This document shows, piece after piece, positions 25,082 through 34,225 of a stretch of DNA of 43,695 nt. The notes under the pieces are model-generated. The model did not search any database and was not told where the DNA came from. It was given only the letters and a program-made list of their open reading frames with translations. A program made the position numbers and the translations under genes. The DNA lies in assembly GCA_903905505.1 (NCBI GenBank), contig CAIVGL010000092.1:1-43695 (forward strand), written 5' to 3'. The stretch comes from an uncultured Bacteroidia bacterium (GTDB lineage Bacteria; Bacteroidota; Bacteroidia; Bacteroidales; Prolixibacteraceae). How positions within the stretch are numbered: position 1 is the first letter of the stretch; every line of letters starts with the position of its first letter.

Positions 25082-28000
25082 TTATCTTTTCGTTAATGTA
25101 GCGTCAGAATTTAAGATTACACTGGCCACAACAGCATTGGCTGCGACCTGGGCTGGATCGAGTATTTTATTAATCTTATACTGTCCTGCCATCAGCCACC
25201 CTTTTGTCTTCTCCGGTGACTTTCGGAATTTTTCTAGCTCTGAGGCTTGCAAGTTTTTTAACAGTGAAAGCTCCTTTGAAGAAGGACTAACGCCAGATAA
25301 TCTTCTGTAAATTGATATGATCGCTTTCTCAGGCTCTGCAGACATTGTAATTTGTTCGCCCATAACTTTAGCCGCCTCAACAAAAGTAGGGTCATTCAAG
25401 GTCACTAAAGCCTGAAGAGGAGTGTTTGTTTTTTGTCGACGTACCACACAATAACTGCGAGATGTGGCATCAAATGTCGCTAAGGTTGGATTAGGCACCG
25501 AGCGTTTTACTAGGACATAGATTCCTCTTCGATAAACATTCGCACCAGTATCGGCCTTATAGCTAGTATTGTTAATCTCCCATAACCCATCAGGTTGATA
25601 AGGCTTAATACTCTTCCCTCCAAGAGCAGTATTCAGGAGACCACTAGCCGTAAGCGCATTGTCTCGAATCATTTCTGCCGTCAATCGCATGCTCGGCCCA
25701 TGGGCCAAGAGTCTATTTTCAGGATCTAAGGCCAGATTTTGAGGCGTAGTCTTCGAATCTTGACGATAGGTCGCAGACATCACTATTTGCTTACATAAAT
25801 TTTTAAAATCCCATCCGGAATCAGCAAACGTGACGGCAAGCCAATCTAAAAGTTCGGGATGACTAGGAAGCTCCCCTTGATTGCCAAAATCTTCAGCGGT
25901 CTTCACTAATCCAGTCCCAAAGAAATTTTGCCAGATACGATTTACCGCGACTCTAGCAGTCAATGGATGATCATCATCGGTTAGCCACATGGCTAAGCCA
26001 TAGCGATTTTGCGGAAATTTCTTTGAGAAAGGGAAGATTGAAGGCGGTGCATTAGGGAAAACTTCTTCTCCAAACGCATCATAATTGCCTCTTTTTAAGA
26101 TATAAGTCTTGCGTGGGATAGGCATATCTTGCATCACGCTAAGCTCTTGAATATTGGATAACGTATCTGACAAGTTTGTTCGTAGCTGCTGTAGTTTTTT
26201 CTGCTCTGCTAATATACCTGAGTCCACAGCAGATAAATAATAGTTTTTTAAGGTTAACGAATCAGCAGAAGCTAGTAGTTTAGGGTTCTTTACTGAGATT
26301 GACTTCCAAGCAGAATGGTCTCCTATAATCTTCAGCTCAAAGTCGGTTAATTTCCGATTATAAACCGAAAGATCATCAACTTTCCCTCCTTTAAATCCTA
26401 GTCCACGATCCCAGGCACCAATCTGTAACCCAAGTTGATCTTTTCTATTTCGAACAATGTCCTTGGTCAGTTGATCCATCGTAGTCTCAAGTGCTAATTC
26501 TTTTCCATCGAGAAAAAGCTTTAACCCATTCGCCTTCGATGAGCCATCATAAGTCATCGATAGCATAATCCACTTATTGCGTGGAATCGGCTCTTTCATC
26601 TCTCGAGAGATTGCATTAGAAGGAGCAGTATGCGACATATTCACAGAGAGTTTATTCTCCTTGAGATACACATGATAGCCGCGATAGTTAAAGAGTCGTT
26701 CAGCTATACATTTATGAAAAATCACCCCTTCCTTAAAGTCATTTGGAATTAAAACACGAAGATTAATGGTAAATGGATCAGAACGACTAAATGCACCTAT
26801 TGGACCTGTAGCCATCCATTGATCTCCATTCAAAACTAAGTCTTTGCCAGACTCATTTTTTTCAAATACTGGAGCATCACCATCTGAGTTACCTAGTCCG
26901 CGTTTCATCGCACCAATCAGCTGAGGCTTACTGCTGCTTTTTAGGGTCCCATTATCAAAATTATAATATGCCAGCAACCCGTTCTGAGGGATTATTTCAG
27001 AACCCAACTGCTGATATTTTTTCAAATTAAGCCAATCTTTAAATCCAGGATTAGCCATTTCCTTTGTTTGTTCAACCGCTTTCTCTTGATCTGCAATTTG
27101 CTGATTCAGAACAGCTACATTTGTCTCCTTCTCTTTCGTAGGAAGCATCAGCGTAGGCGTTGGAGTAGCATCATCCCAAGAGATCTGTCCTGCTTCTTTT
27201 ACGCGATTAAAAAAACTTGTCAGTTCGTAATAATTTTTCTGGGTAATGGGATCAAATTTATGATCATGACATCTTGCACAACCGATAGGAAGTCCCATGA
27301 TAGCCGTTCCCATGGTATTTGTTCGATCGATGAAATATTCCGTTTGAAACTCCTCTTCAATGATCCCACCTTCCATATTCTGCTGATGAAGTCTATTAAA
27401 GGCGGTTGCGATAATCATATCCTTTGTAGGAAAAGGCATAAGATCGCCAGCCAGCTGCCATTGGACAAACTGATTATAAGGCATATTCTGATTATAGGCC
27501 TGAATAACCCAATCGCGGTAAGGCGACATATCGCGAATTCGATCAACTGTATAGCCATAAGAATCAGCAAACCGAGCCAGATCAAGCCAGTCGACAGCCA
27601 TTTTTTCACCAAAATGGGGCGACTTAAACAATCGCTCAACTTGTTTCTCATAGGCATTTTCGGCGTGATCCGAAAGAAATAAATCAATCTCCTCAAGAGT
27701 AGGTGGCAGTCCGGTAAGGTCAAGAGAGAGTCTCCGCAACAACAACTCTTTGGATGCTTGTTTGGAGGGCTGAATATTCTCTGACTCTAGACGACGGGCA
27801 ATAAAATGATCGATTGAATTAACCATCCATCCAGATACATGGGCGCTAGGCACACTTGGCTTTTCTGGTTTCACAAATGCCCAATGAGGCTTGTATTTTG
27901 CCCCATGCTGTATCCATCTAACTAGTATTGCCTTCTCTTTCGAGCTAAGCACCAGGTGTGAATTGCTTGAAGGCATTTTATAGCTTGGATCTTCCGAGAT

Positions 28001-28324
28001 AATCCGATGATAGAATTCGCTCCCCGCTAAATTTCCTGGATCTATCGCCACTTTACCTGGAGTCTCAGGCAGGGGTGCATAAGCAAAAGATTGAATATCT
28101 AAACGAAGTCCGGCCTTCTGCTTTGTTTTATCTGGGCCATGGCAGGAGAAACATTTATCAGATAAGATCGGTTTGACATGCTGATTATAGTCGATCTTAT
28201 CAGGAAGGCCCTTCAATGATGCTACGATCTCAGCTGGAAGCTTGGGGCCACATGAACCTAATGCCAGAACTGTAACAAGCAATACAAAAACGGAGACATT
28301 CTTCTTGTAAAATACCATTAGCAT
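25082..28324 (-). CDS. PSCyt1-PSCyt2-LamG-PSD1 multidomain cytochrome, second copy
   Basis: The 1080-residue product has a lipoprotein signal ending at Cys25. Residues 45-145 are a PSCyt1 cytochrome c domain (CFSCH, Cys58, Cys61, His62; probable axial Met117). PSCyt2/DUF1549 follows at about 165-375 and contains a second heme motif, CARCH (Cys349, Cys352, His353). Residues 449-665 are a LamG/concanavalin-like domain (LLAYYNFDNG ... KVDDLSVYNRKL), probably for binding sugars. PSD1/DUF1553 spans about 770-1050 (RYGLAMWLTDDDHPLTARVAVNRIWQ). The ATG at 28324 abuts the previous stop; one at 28318 is equally possible. The role of the family is unknown; export and heme attachment are expected. Confidence 0.92.
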   Translation of the reverse strand: MLMVFYKKNVSVFVLLVTVLALGSCGPKLPAEIVASLKGLPDKIDYNQHVKPILSDKCFSCHGPDKTKQKAGLRLDIQSFAYAPLPETPGKVAIDPGNLAGSEFYHRIISEDPSYKMPSSNSHLVLSSKEKAILVRWIQHGAKYKPHWAFVKPEKPSVPSAHVSGWMVNSIDHFIARRLESENIQPSKQASKELLLRRLSLDLTGLPPTLEEIDLFLSDHAENAYEKQVERLFKSPHFGEKMAVDWLDLARFADSYGYTVDRIRDMSPYRDWVIQAYNQNMPYNQFVQWQLAGDLMPFPTKDMIIATAFNRLHQQNMEGGIIEEEFQTEYFIDRTNTMGTAIMGLPIGCARCHDHKFDPITQKNYYELTSFFNRVKEAGQISWDDATPTPTLMLPTKEKETNVAVLNQQIADQEKAVEQTKEMANPGFKDWLNLKKYQQLGSEIIPQNGLLAYYNFDNGTLKSSSKPQLIGAMKRGLGNSDGDAPVFEKNESGKDLVLNGDQWMATGPIGAFSRSDPFTINLRVLIPNDFKEGVIFHKCIAERLFNYRGYHVYLKENKLSVNMSHTAPSNAISREMKEPIPRNKWIMLSMTYDGSSKANGLKLFLDGKELALETTMDQLTKDIVRNRKDQLGLQIGAWDRGLGFKGGKVDDLSVYNRKLTDFELKIIGDHSAWKSISVKNPKLLASADSLTLKNYYLSAVDSGILAEQKKLQQLRTNLSDTLSNIQELSVMQDMPIPRKTYILKRGNYDAFGEEVFPNAPPSIFPFSKKFPQNRYGLAMWLTDDDHPLTARVAVNRIWQNFFGTGLVKTAEDFGNQGELPSHPELLDWLAVTFADSGWDFKNLCKQIVMSATYRQDSKTTPQNLALDPENRLLAHGPSMRLTAEMIRDNALTASGLLNTALGGKSIKPYQPDGLWEINNTSYKADTGANVYRRGIYVLVKRSVPNPTLATFDATSRSYCVVRRQKTNTPLQALVTLNDPTFVEAAKVMGEQITMSAEPEKAIISIYRRLSGVSPSSKELSLLKNLQASELEKFRKSPEKTKGWLMAGQYKINKILDPAQVAANAVVASVILNSDATLTKR

Positions 28325-29737
28325 TTATTTTACAATTGGAGCACGTGAAACAGCAGTATCCCATTCGATTTTAGGAACTTGATATCCGCCTCCATCGACA
28401 TTTGTTTTAGGAAATTCCATTCTGAGTTTCTTCAACTCATCTTCTGTGATTGTGGTCTGGTAGAGATAAAGGTGGCGCAAATTCTTAAGTATGCTAAGTG
28501 ATGCCACACCTTTAGCCGTTGCCTTTGTCCCTGAGAGGTTCAGATATTGTAAGTTCGATAGTTTTGTGAGTTTTGCGATACCTTGATCCGTAAGATTTGT
28601 CTTTTGTACATATAGTCGAGTCAGATTGGTTAACTGAACAAGGTCGTCAACATCATCATCTGTCAATGAAATATTGGGTAATTTCAACCAAATAAGTTGA
28701 TCTGATATAGCCTTTAAAAGCGTTAGGTCTTTTGCAGAAAAAGCCTCAATAGCGACATAATTTACCAAAAGATAATTGCTGTTCTGGGCAACTGGAACAA
28801 CGGTTATACCGCGTTCTCTTAACTTTTGAACAGCAGACTCAGAGGCCTTACTCACCGATGTTTCAGGAATATCTACAAGCGAAATCTCCTCATTCGATTG
28901 ATCGGAAGTCAGATTCTTAAAGACTTGCTTGATCTTCTCCGTCTGTTGTATCTCGCTAACTTTTCGATCAAATGAGGCACCACCATTAATCCACCATTCC
29001 ACTAAATCGATCTCTTCCTTGGTCAACTGCGGTTTTTCCGAAGGCGGCATATGATCCTTATTGTCCTTTGCAAGCAGAATTCTATTCATCAAATTGCTCT
29101 GCTCAGCTTGTCCTGCAACAATTGCGGCACCCCCTTCTCCGCCCTTTAAAATTGAGGCAGGATCATCAAGCCTAAGCTTTGCTTTTTGCTTCTCAAGACC
29201 ATGGCAAGCGATACATTTTGACTCAAAGATTGGCTGAATAAGGGTTGCATAGGCAGCACCATCTTGAATATTTGCAATTGGTTTATGTTCCTGGCCTCCT
29301 CTGCTAGTTGCTGCCGATGATCCTTTAAATAAAAAATCGGCTCCATGGGTAATAGAACCCCCAAGATGACCAGTGATCAGAAGTAATACAGCCATTAAGC
29401 CTGCTATCCAAGTGGTCTGTTTTTGTTTCAGATGGAGGACATAAAGCACAATGGAAGTAGCCGCCAGCGCAATGGCAAACCATTGGTGTTTAAAAATCAA
29501 ACCTGGATCATAGCTTTCCGATTGGGACAATAGATATCCACTTATGCATGAAGCGATGGCACTAAGCATCCCTAAGAACAAGGTTATTCCAATCGCATCT
29601 TTTAAGTAGCTAAATCGCTCTTTCAGCGACAATCCAATAAACAATACCGCCAAGATCAAAATTCCAATTGGAAGATGGACCAAGATTGGATGAAAACGAC
29701 CAATAAATTCAGTGGCATTTAAAGCTAAAACGACCAT
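28325..29737 (-). CDS. DUF2231 membrane protein with cytochrome c domain and leucine-rich repeats
   Basis: The 470-residue product has three parts. Residues 10-135 are a DUF2231 membrane domain with four to five helices and the histidine motifs RFHPILVHLPIG (14-25) and GHLGGSITHGADF (123-135). Residues 160-255 are a PSCyt1-type cytochrome domain, with CIACH (Cys175, Cys178, His179) and probable axial Met230 in HMPPSEKP. Residues 330-455 are leucine-rich repeats (LIWLKLPNISLTDDDV, LTRLYVQKTNLTDQGI, LQYLNLSGTKAT, LRHLYLYQTTIT). Histidines in the helices could carry heme b, so electrons might pass between membrane and cytochrome domain; this is inference. It bridges the two module copies, 45 bases after DUF1501 copy 1 and 0 bases before PSD1 copy 2. 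Confidence 0.88.
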   Translation of the reverse strand: MVVLALNATEFIGRFHPILVHLPIGILILAVLFIGLSLKERFSYLKDAIGITLFLGMLSAIASCISGYLLSQSESYDPGLIFKHQWFAIALAATSIVLYVLHLKQKQTTWIAGLMAVLLLITGHLGGSITHGADFLFKGSSAATSRGGQEHKPIANIQDGAAYATLIQPIFESKCIACHGLEKQKAKLRLDDPASILKGGEGGAAIVAGQAEQSNLMNRILLAKDNKDHMPPSEKPQLTKEEIDLVEWWINGGASFDRKVSEIQQTEKIKQVFKNLTSDQSNEEISLVDIPETSVSKASESAVQKLRERGITVVPVAQNSNYLLVNYVAIEAFSAKDLTLLKAISDQLIWLKLPNISLTDDDVDDLVQLTNLTRLYVQKTNLTDQGIAKLTKLSNLQYLNLSGTKATAKGVASLSILKNLRHLYLYQTTITEDELKKLRMEFPKTNVDGGGYQVPKIEWDTAVSRAPIVK

Positions 29738-29782
29738 AATTCGTGTAGATTATTTATTGGAAGTTAGTTTTACTATTTATCA

Positions 29783-31282
29783 TTATGTAAGAATATCTTT
29801 GATTACCTTGCCACTTAGATCCGTCAAGCGGAAGTTTCGTCCTTGCGACTCATAGGTTAGCTTCTCATGATCGAAGCCAAGCTGATTTAGTATCGTCGCC
29901 TGAATATCATAAGCTTCTGTCTTGCCGCTCACAATATTATATCCTATTTCGTCGGTAACGCCATAGGATGTTCCCCCTTTAATACCACCGCCTGCCATCC
30001 ACATATTAAATGCAGCAGCATGGTGATCTCTTCCTTTAAAAGGCATTTTTTTACCTTCTCTATTTTCCTGCATAGGAGTTCTTCCAAATTCAGTCCCCCA
30101 GATCACCAAAGTCTCATCGAGTAAACCCCGCTGTTTTAAGTCAAGCAGCAAGGCTGTGATTGGTCTGTCCACCTTTCGGCATTTATTGATCAATCCAATA
30201 TCAACAGCGTTCCCAGCAGAATCACCATGCGTATCCCAACCCCAGTCGTAAAGCTGAACAAAACGAACCCCTTTCTCAACCAATTTACGGGCTAAAAGTA
30301 CATTATTAGCAAAGCTTGTTTTACCGGGTTGAGTCCCATACATGTCATGAATATATTGAGGCTCATCATTGATGTTCATCACGTCGGGAACAGAGATTTG
30401 CATCTTATAAGCCATCTCATATTGTGCGATCCGCGAAAGTGTCTCCGGATCGTTATATTCTGAATACTGCTCTTGATTCACTTTATTAATGGCATCGATA
30501 GAGGCCCTGCGTAAATCACGATCCATCCCCTTAGGATCTTTAATAAATAAGACCGGATCACCTTCACTCCGACATTGAACGCCTTGATAGACGCTTGGCA
30601 AAAATCCACTCCCCCAGACGCTCTTCCCTGCATCAGGGTTATTCCCCCCAGAGGTTAAAACAACGAATCCAGGAAGGTTATTATTTTCAGTTCCCATACC
30701 ATAGGTAACCCATGATCCTATACTTGGACGTCCAAGTCTAGCCGATCCGGTATGCATCAAAAGTTGAGCAGGGGCATGATTAAACTGTTCGGTCGTTACC
30801 GCATTTAGCATGGCAATATCATCTGCAACAGTTGCCAGATGAGGTAGGTTATCAGATAGCCATAATCCACTCTCTCCACGTTGTTTAAATACCGCTTGAG
30901 GACCCAGCATCTTAGGGACTCCGCGGATAAAAGCAAATTTCTTTCCTTCTAAAAGTGATGGCGGACAATCGAGACCATCCAATTTAGCAAGCTCCGGCTT
31001 GTAGCTGAAGAGTTCCAATTGGGAAGGTGCTCCAGCCATATGCAGATAGATGACCGATTTCGCTTTCCCTGGAAACATGGGAGGTCGAGCGGCAAGAGGA
31101 TTAGCCGCATCAAATAATTTCTTTGACCCTGAATTGCCCCAGCAATTCCCAAGTAATGAGCCAAGAGCTAATGCACCAAATCCCATGGCACCATCCTTTA
31201 GAAAATGCCTGCGCGTATATTGCTGAAGCCTTGCCTGCTCCGCTTCTTTAATAAGTCTTCTCGTCTGATTGTCGTCTCTCAT
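29783..31282 (-). CDS. DUF1501 protein, Tat-exported, first copy
   Basis: A 499-residue DUF1501 protein with a twin-arginine signal at residues 23-46 (TRRHFLKDGAMGFGALALG). Family segments are IYLHMAGAPSQLELFSYKP, DWGWDTHGD, WGTEFGRTPMQEN and GRDHHAAAFNMWMAGGG. It keeps the same His/Asp positions as the second copy, so both may be active. The gap to the PSD1 gene upstream is 5 bases, pointing to coupled translation. Tat export implies that it folds, perhaps with a cofactor, before leaving the cytoplasm. No enzyme activity can be assigned from the sequence. Confidence 0.9.
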   Translation of the reverse strand: MRDDNQTRRLIKEAEQARLQQYTRRHFLKDGAMGFGALALGSLLGNCWGNSGSKKLFDAANPLAARPPMFPGKAKSVIYLHMAGAPSQLELFSYKPELAKLDGLDCPPSLLEGKKFAFIRGVPKMLGPQAVFKQRGESGLWLSDNLPHLATVADDIAMLNAVTTEQFNHAPAQLLMHTGSARLGRPSIGSWVTYGMGTENNNLPGFVVLTSGGNNPDAGKSVWGSGFLPSVYQGVQCRSEGDPVLFIKDPKGMDRDLRRASIDAINKVNQEQYSEYNDPETLSRIAQYEMAYKMQISVPDVMNINDEPQYIHDMYGTQPGKTSFANNVLLARKLVEKGVRFVQLYDWGWDTHGDSAGNAVDIGLINKCRKVDRPITALLLDLKQRGLLDETLVIWGTEFGRTPMQENREGKKMPFKGRDHHAAAFNMWMAGGGIKGGTSYGVTDEIGYNIVSGKTEAYDIQATILNQLGFDHEKLTYESQGRNFRLTDLSGKVIKDILT

Positions 31283-31287
31283 GGTTT

Positions 31288-34023
31288 CTAGTTTTTATTC
31301 AGCCATTCGTCTAAGTTAAGCAAGGCACTAGCCACCATAACCAGGGAGGCAGCTTTCGGCTTATCAGGTTTTTCTAGGTGACCAGCCATTAATTCACTTG
31401 CCTTAGGATCATTCCGAAATTTAGCATACGAGGTATTATAGAGCTCCATTAAAGCATTCAGTCGAACTTTCGATATCGGTTTATACATCATTAATTCGTA
31501 CCCTTTTGCAATTTGCTGATTCACCTCTGTGCCGCCCACCTCAACTATTCGTGAGGCAAAATAGCGCGCCATTACCAGATAGGTTGAATCATTTAAAGTT
31601 GTAAGAGCCTGCAATGGCGTGTCGGTACGAATCCGCCTTGTGATGCACACTTCTCGTGCCCCTCCATCAAAAGTGATCATAGAAGGATAAGGGGCCGTTC
31701 TTTTCCAGTAGGTATAGATAGCCCGACGAAATTGATCCTCGCCTTGACTTTCCTTCCAGACATCGCCACTATACGGTGAACGCCAAATCCCTTCTGGTTG
31801 ATAAGGCATCACACTTTTGCCGTACATCTTGCTGCTTAAGACATTGCTTACCGCAAGACTCTGATCTCTGATTTGCTCGGCAGATAACCGAACCCTCGGA
31901 CCTCTGGCAAAAAATTTATTCATTGGATCTTTCTTTAATAAGCCATCAGCAACCTTAGACTCTTGACGATATGTAGCAGAAAGAACAATCTCCTTTAATA
32001 CCTTTTTAAGACTCCACTGGTAATCGTGTATAAATTTCCACGACAGATGATCAAGTAGAGCGCGATGCGTAGGCGCAATACCTTGCGTGCCTAAATCTTC
32101 CAATGTTTCGGCGATCCCATAGCCAAAGAGTTGTTCCCACAAACGATTCACCATAGTGCGAGCAACCAATGGATTTTTCTCATCGGTAAGCCACATTGCC
32201 ATACCCAATCTGTTTTTTGGCGCATCAGCAGGCATTGGATTCAGAATATGAGGCACACCTGGAGTCACAACAGCACCTTCGACAAGTCGATTGCCCCGCT
32301 CAAAAACATGAGAAGTGCGAAATTGATCTTTATTATTTTCGACCATGACAGGGATAGTCTCCACAGGAGCTTCCATCAGGTCAGAGAACGATTTCATCGC
32401 ATCGTCATAACCAGGTTTCCCTTTCCCAGGAAATTTCGTTCCAAAGGCAAACCAGTCAAAACGCACTCCTGTAGTCTCATCAAGTGCCGGAATCGCAGGA
32501 TTATGAAACTTAAAGAATAAGTTATGTGTTCCAGAAATAGCGGGGAGGTCGATGGTTTGAAGTTTCCAAAAAGGTGTTTGATTAGACTTCAGTGCCACCG
32601 TTTTGATCAACTTCCCTTTTAAGCTATCAAGGTAGATATAGAGATTGCCTGCATTTAATTTTGCATTATAGCGAAGTGTAAGTTGTTCCTTTTGATCTAG
32701 AACAACATTTTTTAATCGACAAGAACCTAAATTACGAAGACCGGCAGTGCATCCCAGCTGTGCTCCGTTAATATATTTATCGCATTGTAAAGAATTAATG
32801 GTTGGCTGCCACGTTTTTAAGAACGTGTAATATTTCTTTCCATCTTCAGGCGAGGCATTGGTTTTAATCCAATCAACCAAGGTGTTTAATTTTAAACTGT
32901 CAGCTGCATTATATTGACGAAGTAAAGGATATTCTAAATCTACATCCTCATCTCTTGAGTTGTTAAAGAAGGATAAAAACTTATAATATTCCTCATGTTT
33001 AAAGGGATCATACGGATGGCTATGGCATTGCACACAGTTAAAAGTTGTCCCCATTAAAGCACTCCAGGTCGTATTCGTCCGATCCATAACAGCTGCAGTG
33101 CGAAACTCTTCATCATCAGTTCCACCTTCATCATTTGTCATGGTATTGCGATTAAAAGAGGTTGCAATATATTTAGCGTCATCAGGATTAGGCATCAAAT
33201 CGCCAGCGATCTGTTCCTTAATAAAATCACTATATGGCATATCGGAATTAAAGGCTCGGATCAGCCAATCACGATATCTCCAAATATTCCGACTTCCGTC
33301 TTTTTCATACCCTTTGGTATCGGCATAACGAGCCAGATCAAGCCATAAGGAGGCCCAACGCTCTCCATAGCCAGGTGAAGCAAGGAGGTCGTCGACGAGA
33401 TTCTCATACGCTTTTGGAGAATCATCAGCTAGAAATCGCGTTGCTGCTAATTGTGCTGGAGGAAGTCCGGTTAGATCGAGACTAACTCTTCGCATGAGTA
33501 TTGATTTATCAGCTTCATCAGACGGGGAGAGGTTTTCTTGTTTAAGTTTTTGATAAACAAACTGATCAATCTCATTTTTTATCCAGCCGGAAGAGTAATC
33601 AGGAATTTTTTCAGGTTTAATTTCGGTATAAGCCCAATGCTCACCCCACTGAGCGCCCTCTTTAATCCATTGAGTTAGGATTTGGATATCCTGTTTTGAA
33701 AGTGGAGCATGCTTATAGGGCATTCTCTCTTCAGGATCTTTCGAGGTAATTCGTTTTATAAACTCGCTAGTCTGAGGGCTTCCTGGAATAATTGCGGGCT
33801 TACCGGCTTTGGTATTCGCCAAAGCATCCTCTCGAAAGAGGACACTAAAGCCCCCTTTTTGCTTTACGCCACCATGACAACTAATGCAATTTTTATTCAG
33901 TATAGGTTTTACCTGAGCACTATAGTCTATCTTTTCCAGTGGCTTTTGAAAAAACAAATAGGTGACTGCTCCCACGAGAAGCAACACGCTAACAAACAAT
34001 TTTTTTGATGATAAAAAATGCAT
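31288..34023 (-). CDS. PSCyt1-PSCyt2-CBM6-PSD1 multidomain cytochrome, first copy
   Basis: The 911-residue product has an N-terminal membrane anchor or signal (residues 8-25). PSCyt1 covers about 32-130, with CISCH (Cys46, Cys49, His50) and probable axial Met101. PSCyt2/DUF1549 covers 147-355 and holds the second heme motif CVQCH (Cys330, Cys333, His334). Residues 405-530 look like a CBM6-type carbohydrate-binding module (LYIYLDSLKGKLIKTVAL ... THNLFFKFHNP ... VRFDWFAFG). PSD1/DUF1553 spans about 600-870 (RLGMAMWLTDEKNPLVARTMVNRLWE). It is the first gene of the run. It is clearly paralogous to the 1080-residue protein but carries a different binding domain in the middle. Confidence 0.92.
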   Translation of the reverse strand: MHFLSSKKLFVSVLLLVGAVTYLFFQKPLEKIDYSAQVKPILNKNCISCHGGVKQKGGFSVLFREDALANTKAGKPAIIPGSPQTSEFIKRITSKDPEERMPYKHAPLSKQDIQILTQWIKEGAQWGEHWAYTEIKPEKIPDYSSGWIKNEIDQFVYQKLKQENLSPSDEADKSILMRRVSLDLTGLPPAQLAATRFLADDSPKAYENLVDDLLASPGYGERWASLWLDLARYADTKGYEKDGSRNIWRYRDWLIRAFNSDMPYSDFIKEQIAGDLMPNPDDAKYIATSFNRNTMTNDEGGTDDEEFRTAAVMDRTNTTWSALMGTTFNCVQCHSHPYDPFKHEEYYKFLSFFNNSRDEDVDLEYPLLRQYNAADSLKLNTLVDWIKTNASPEDGKKYYTFLKTWQPTINSLQCDKYINGAQLGCTAGLRNLGSCRLKNVVLDQKEQLTLRYNAKLNAGNLYIYLDSLKGKLIKTVALKSNQTPFWKLQTIDLPAISGTHNLFFKFHNPAIPALDETTGVRFDWFAFGTKFPGKGKPGYDDAMKSFSDLMEAPVETIPVMVENNKDQFRTSHVFERGNRLVEGAVVTPGVPHILNPMPADAPKNRLGMAMWLTDEKNPLVARTMVNRLWEQLFGYGIAETLEDLGTQGIAPTHRALLDHLSWKFIHDYQWSLKKVLKEIVLSATYRQESKVADGLLKKDPMNKFFARGPRVRLSAEQIRDQSLAVSNVLSSKMYGKSVMPYQPEGIWRSPYSGDVWKESQGEDQFRRAIYTYWKRTAPYPSMITFDGGAREVCITRRIRTDTPLQALTTLNDSTYLVMARYFASRIVEVGGTEVNQQIAKGYELMMYKPISKVRLNALMELYNTSYAKFRNDPKASELMAGHLEKPDKPKAASLVMVASALLNLDEWLNKN

Positions 34024-34069
34024 AACTGGCTTATTTAGAAAGTCCAGCGCATCCGAAAAAGTTATTGTC

Positions 34070-34100
34070 TAAACCTATTTCTTTTACGCCAAGAGATCAA
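34070..34100 (-). promoter_or_regulatory. Probable promoter of the PSD1/DUF1501 gene run
   Basis: On the minus strand TTG (34100-34098) is followed after 20 bases by TAGGTTTA (34077-34070), one base off TAnnTTTG. It lies 47 bases before the first gene of the run. No better candidate exists in the 202-base gap. Confidence 0.4.
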
Positions 34101-34179
34101 GATTGGGTTAGTTTGCCAAAATTGAATTCAAGTATACGCAATTAAAAACATTTTGGCAAATATCTAGCCTCAAAGGGGA

Positions 34180-34198
34180 TTATTCTGCAGCAGAATAA
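34180..34198. repeat. 19-base palindrome upstream of the PSD1/DUF1501 run
   Basis: TTATTCTGCAGCAGAATAA has perfect 9-base arms around one central base. It lies 80 bases upstream of the -33 element of the cluster promoter and 28 bases after the glutathione-peroxidase-like gene. No U tract follows on either strand, so an operator is more likely than a terminator. Confidence 0.55.
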
Positions 34199-34225
34199 GT
34201 GGCAGAAAAGAAGCGTGTAGCTAAT

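Noticed and set aside
27068-27682. 204-codon open frame on the plus strand
   Set aside because: It lies wholly antisense to the PSCyt2 region of the second PSD1 gene, whose domains and heme motifs are intact, and its translation resembles no known protein.
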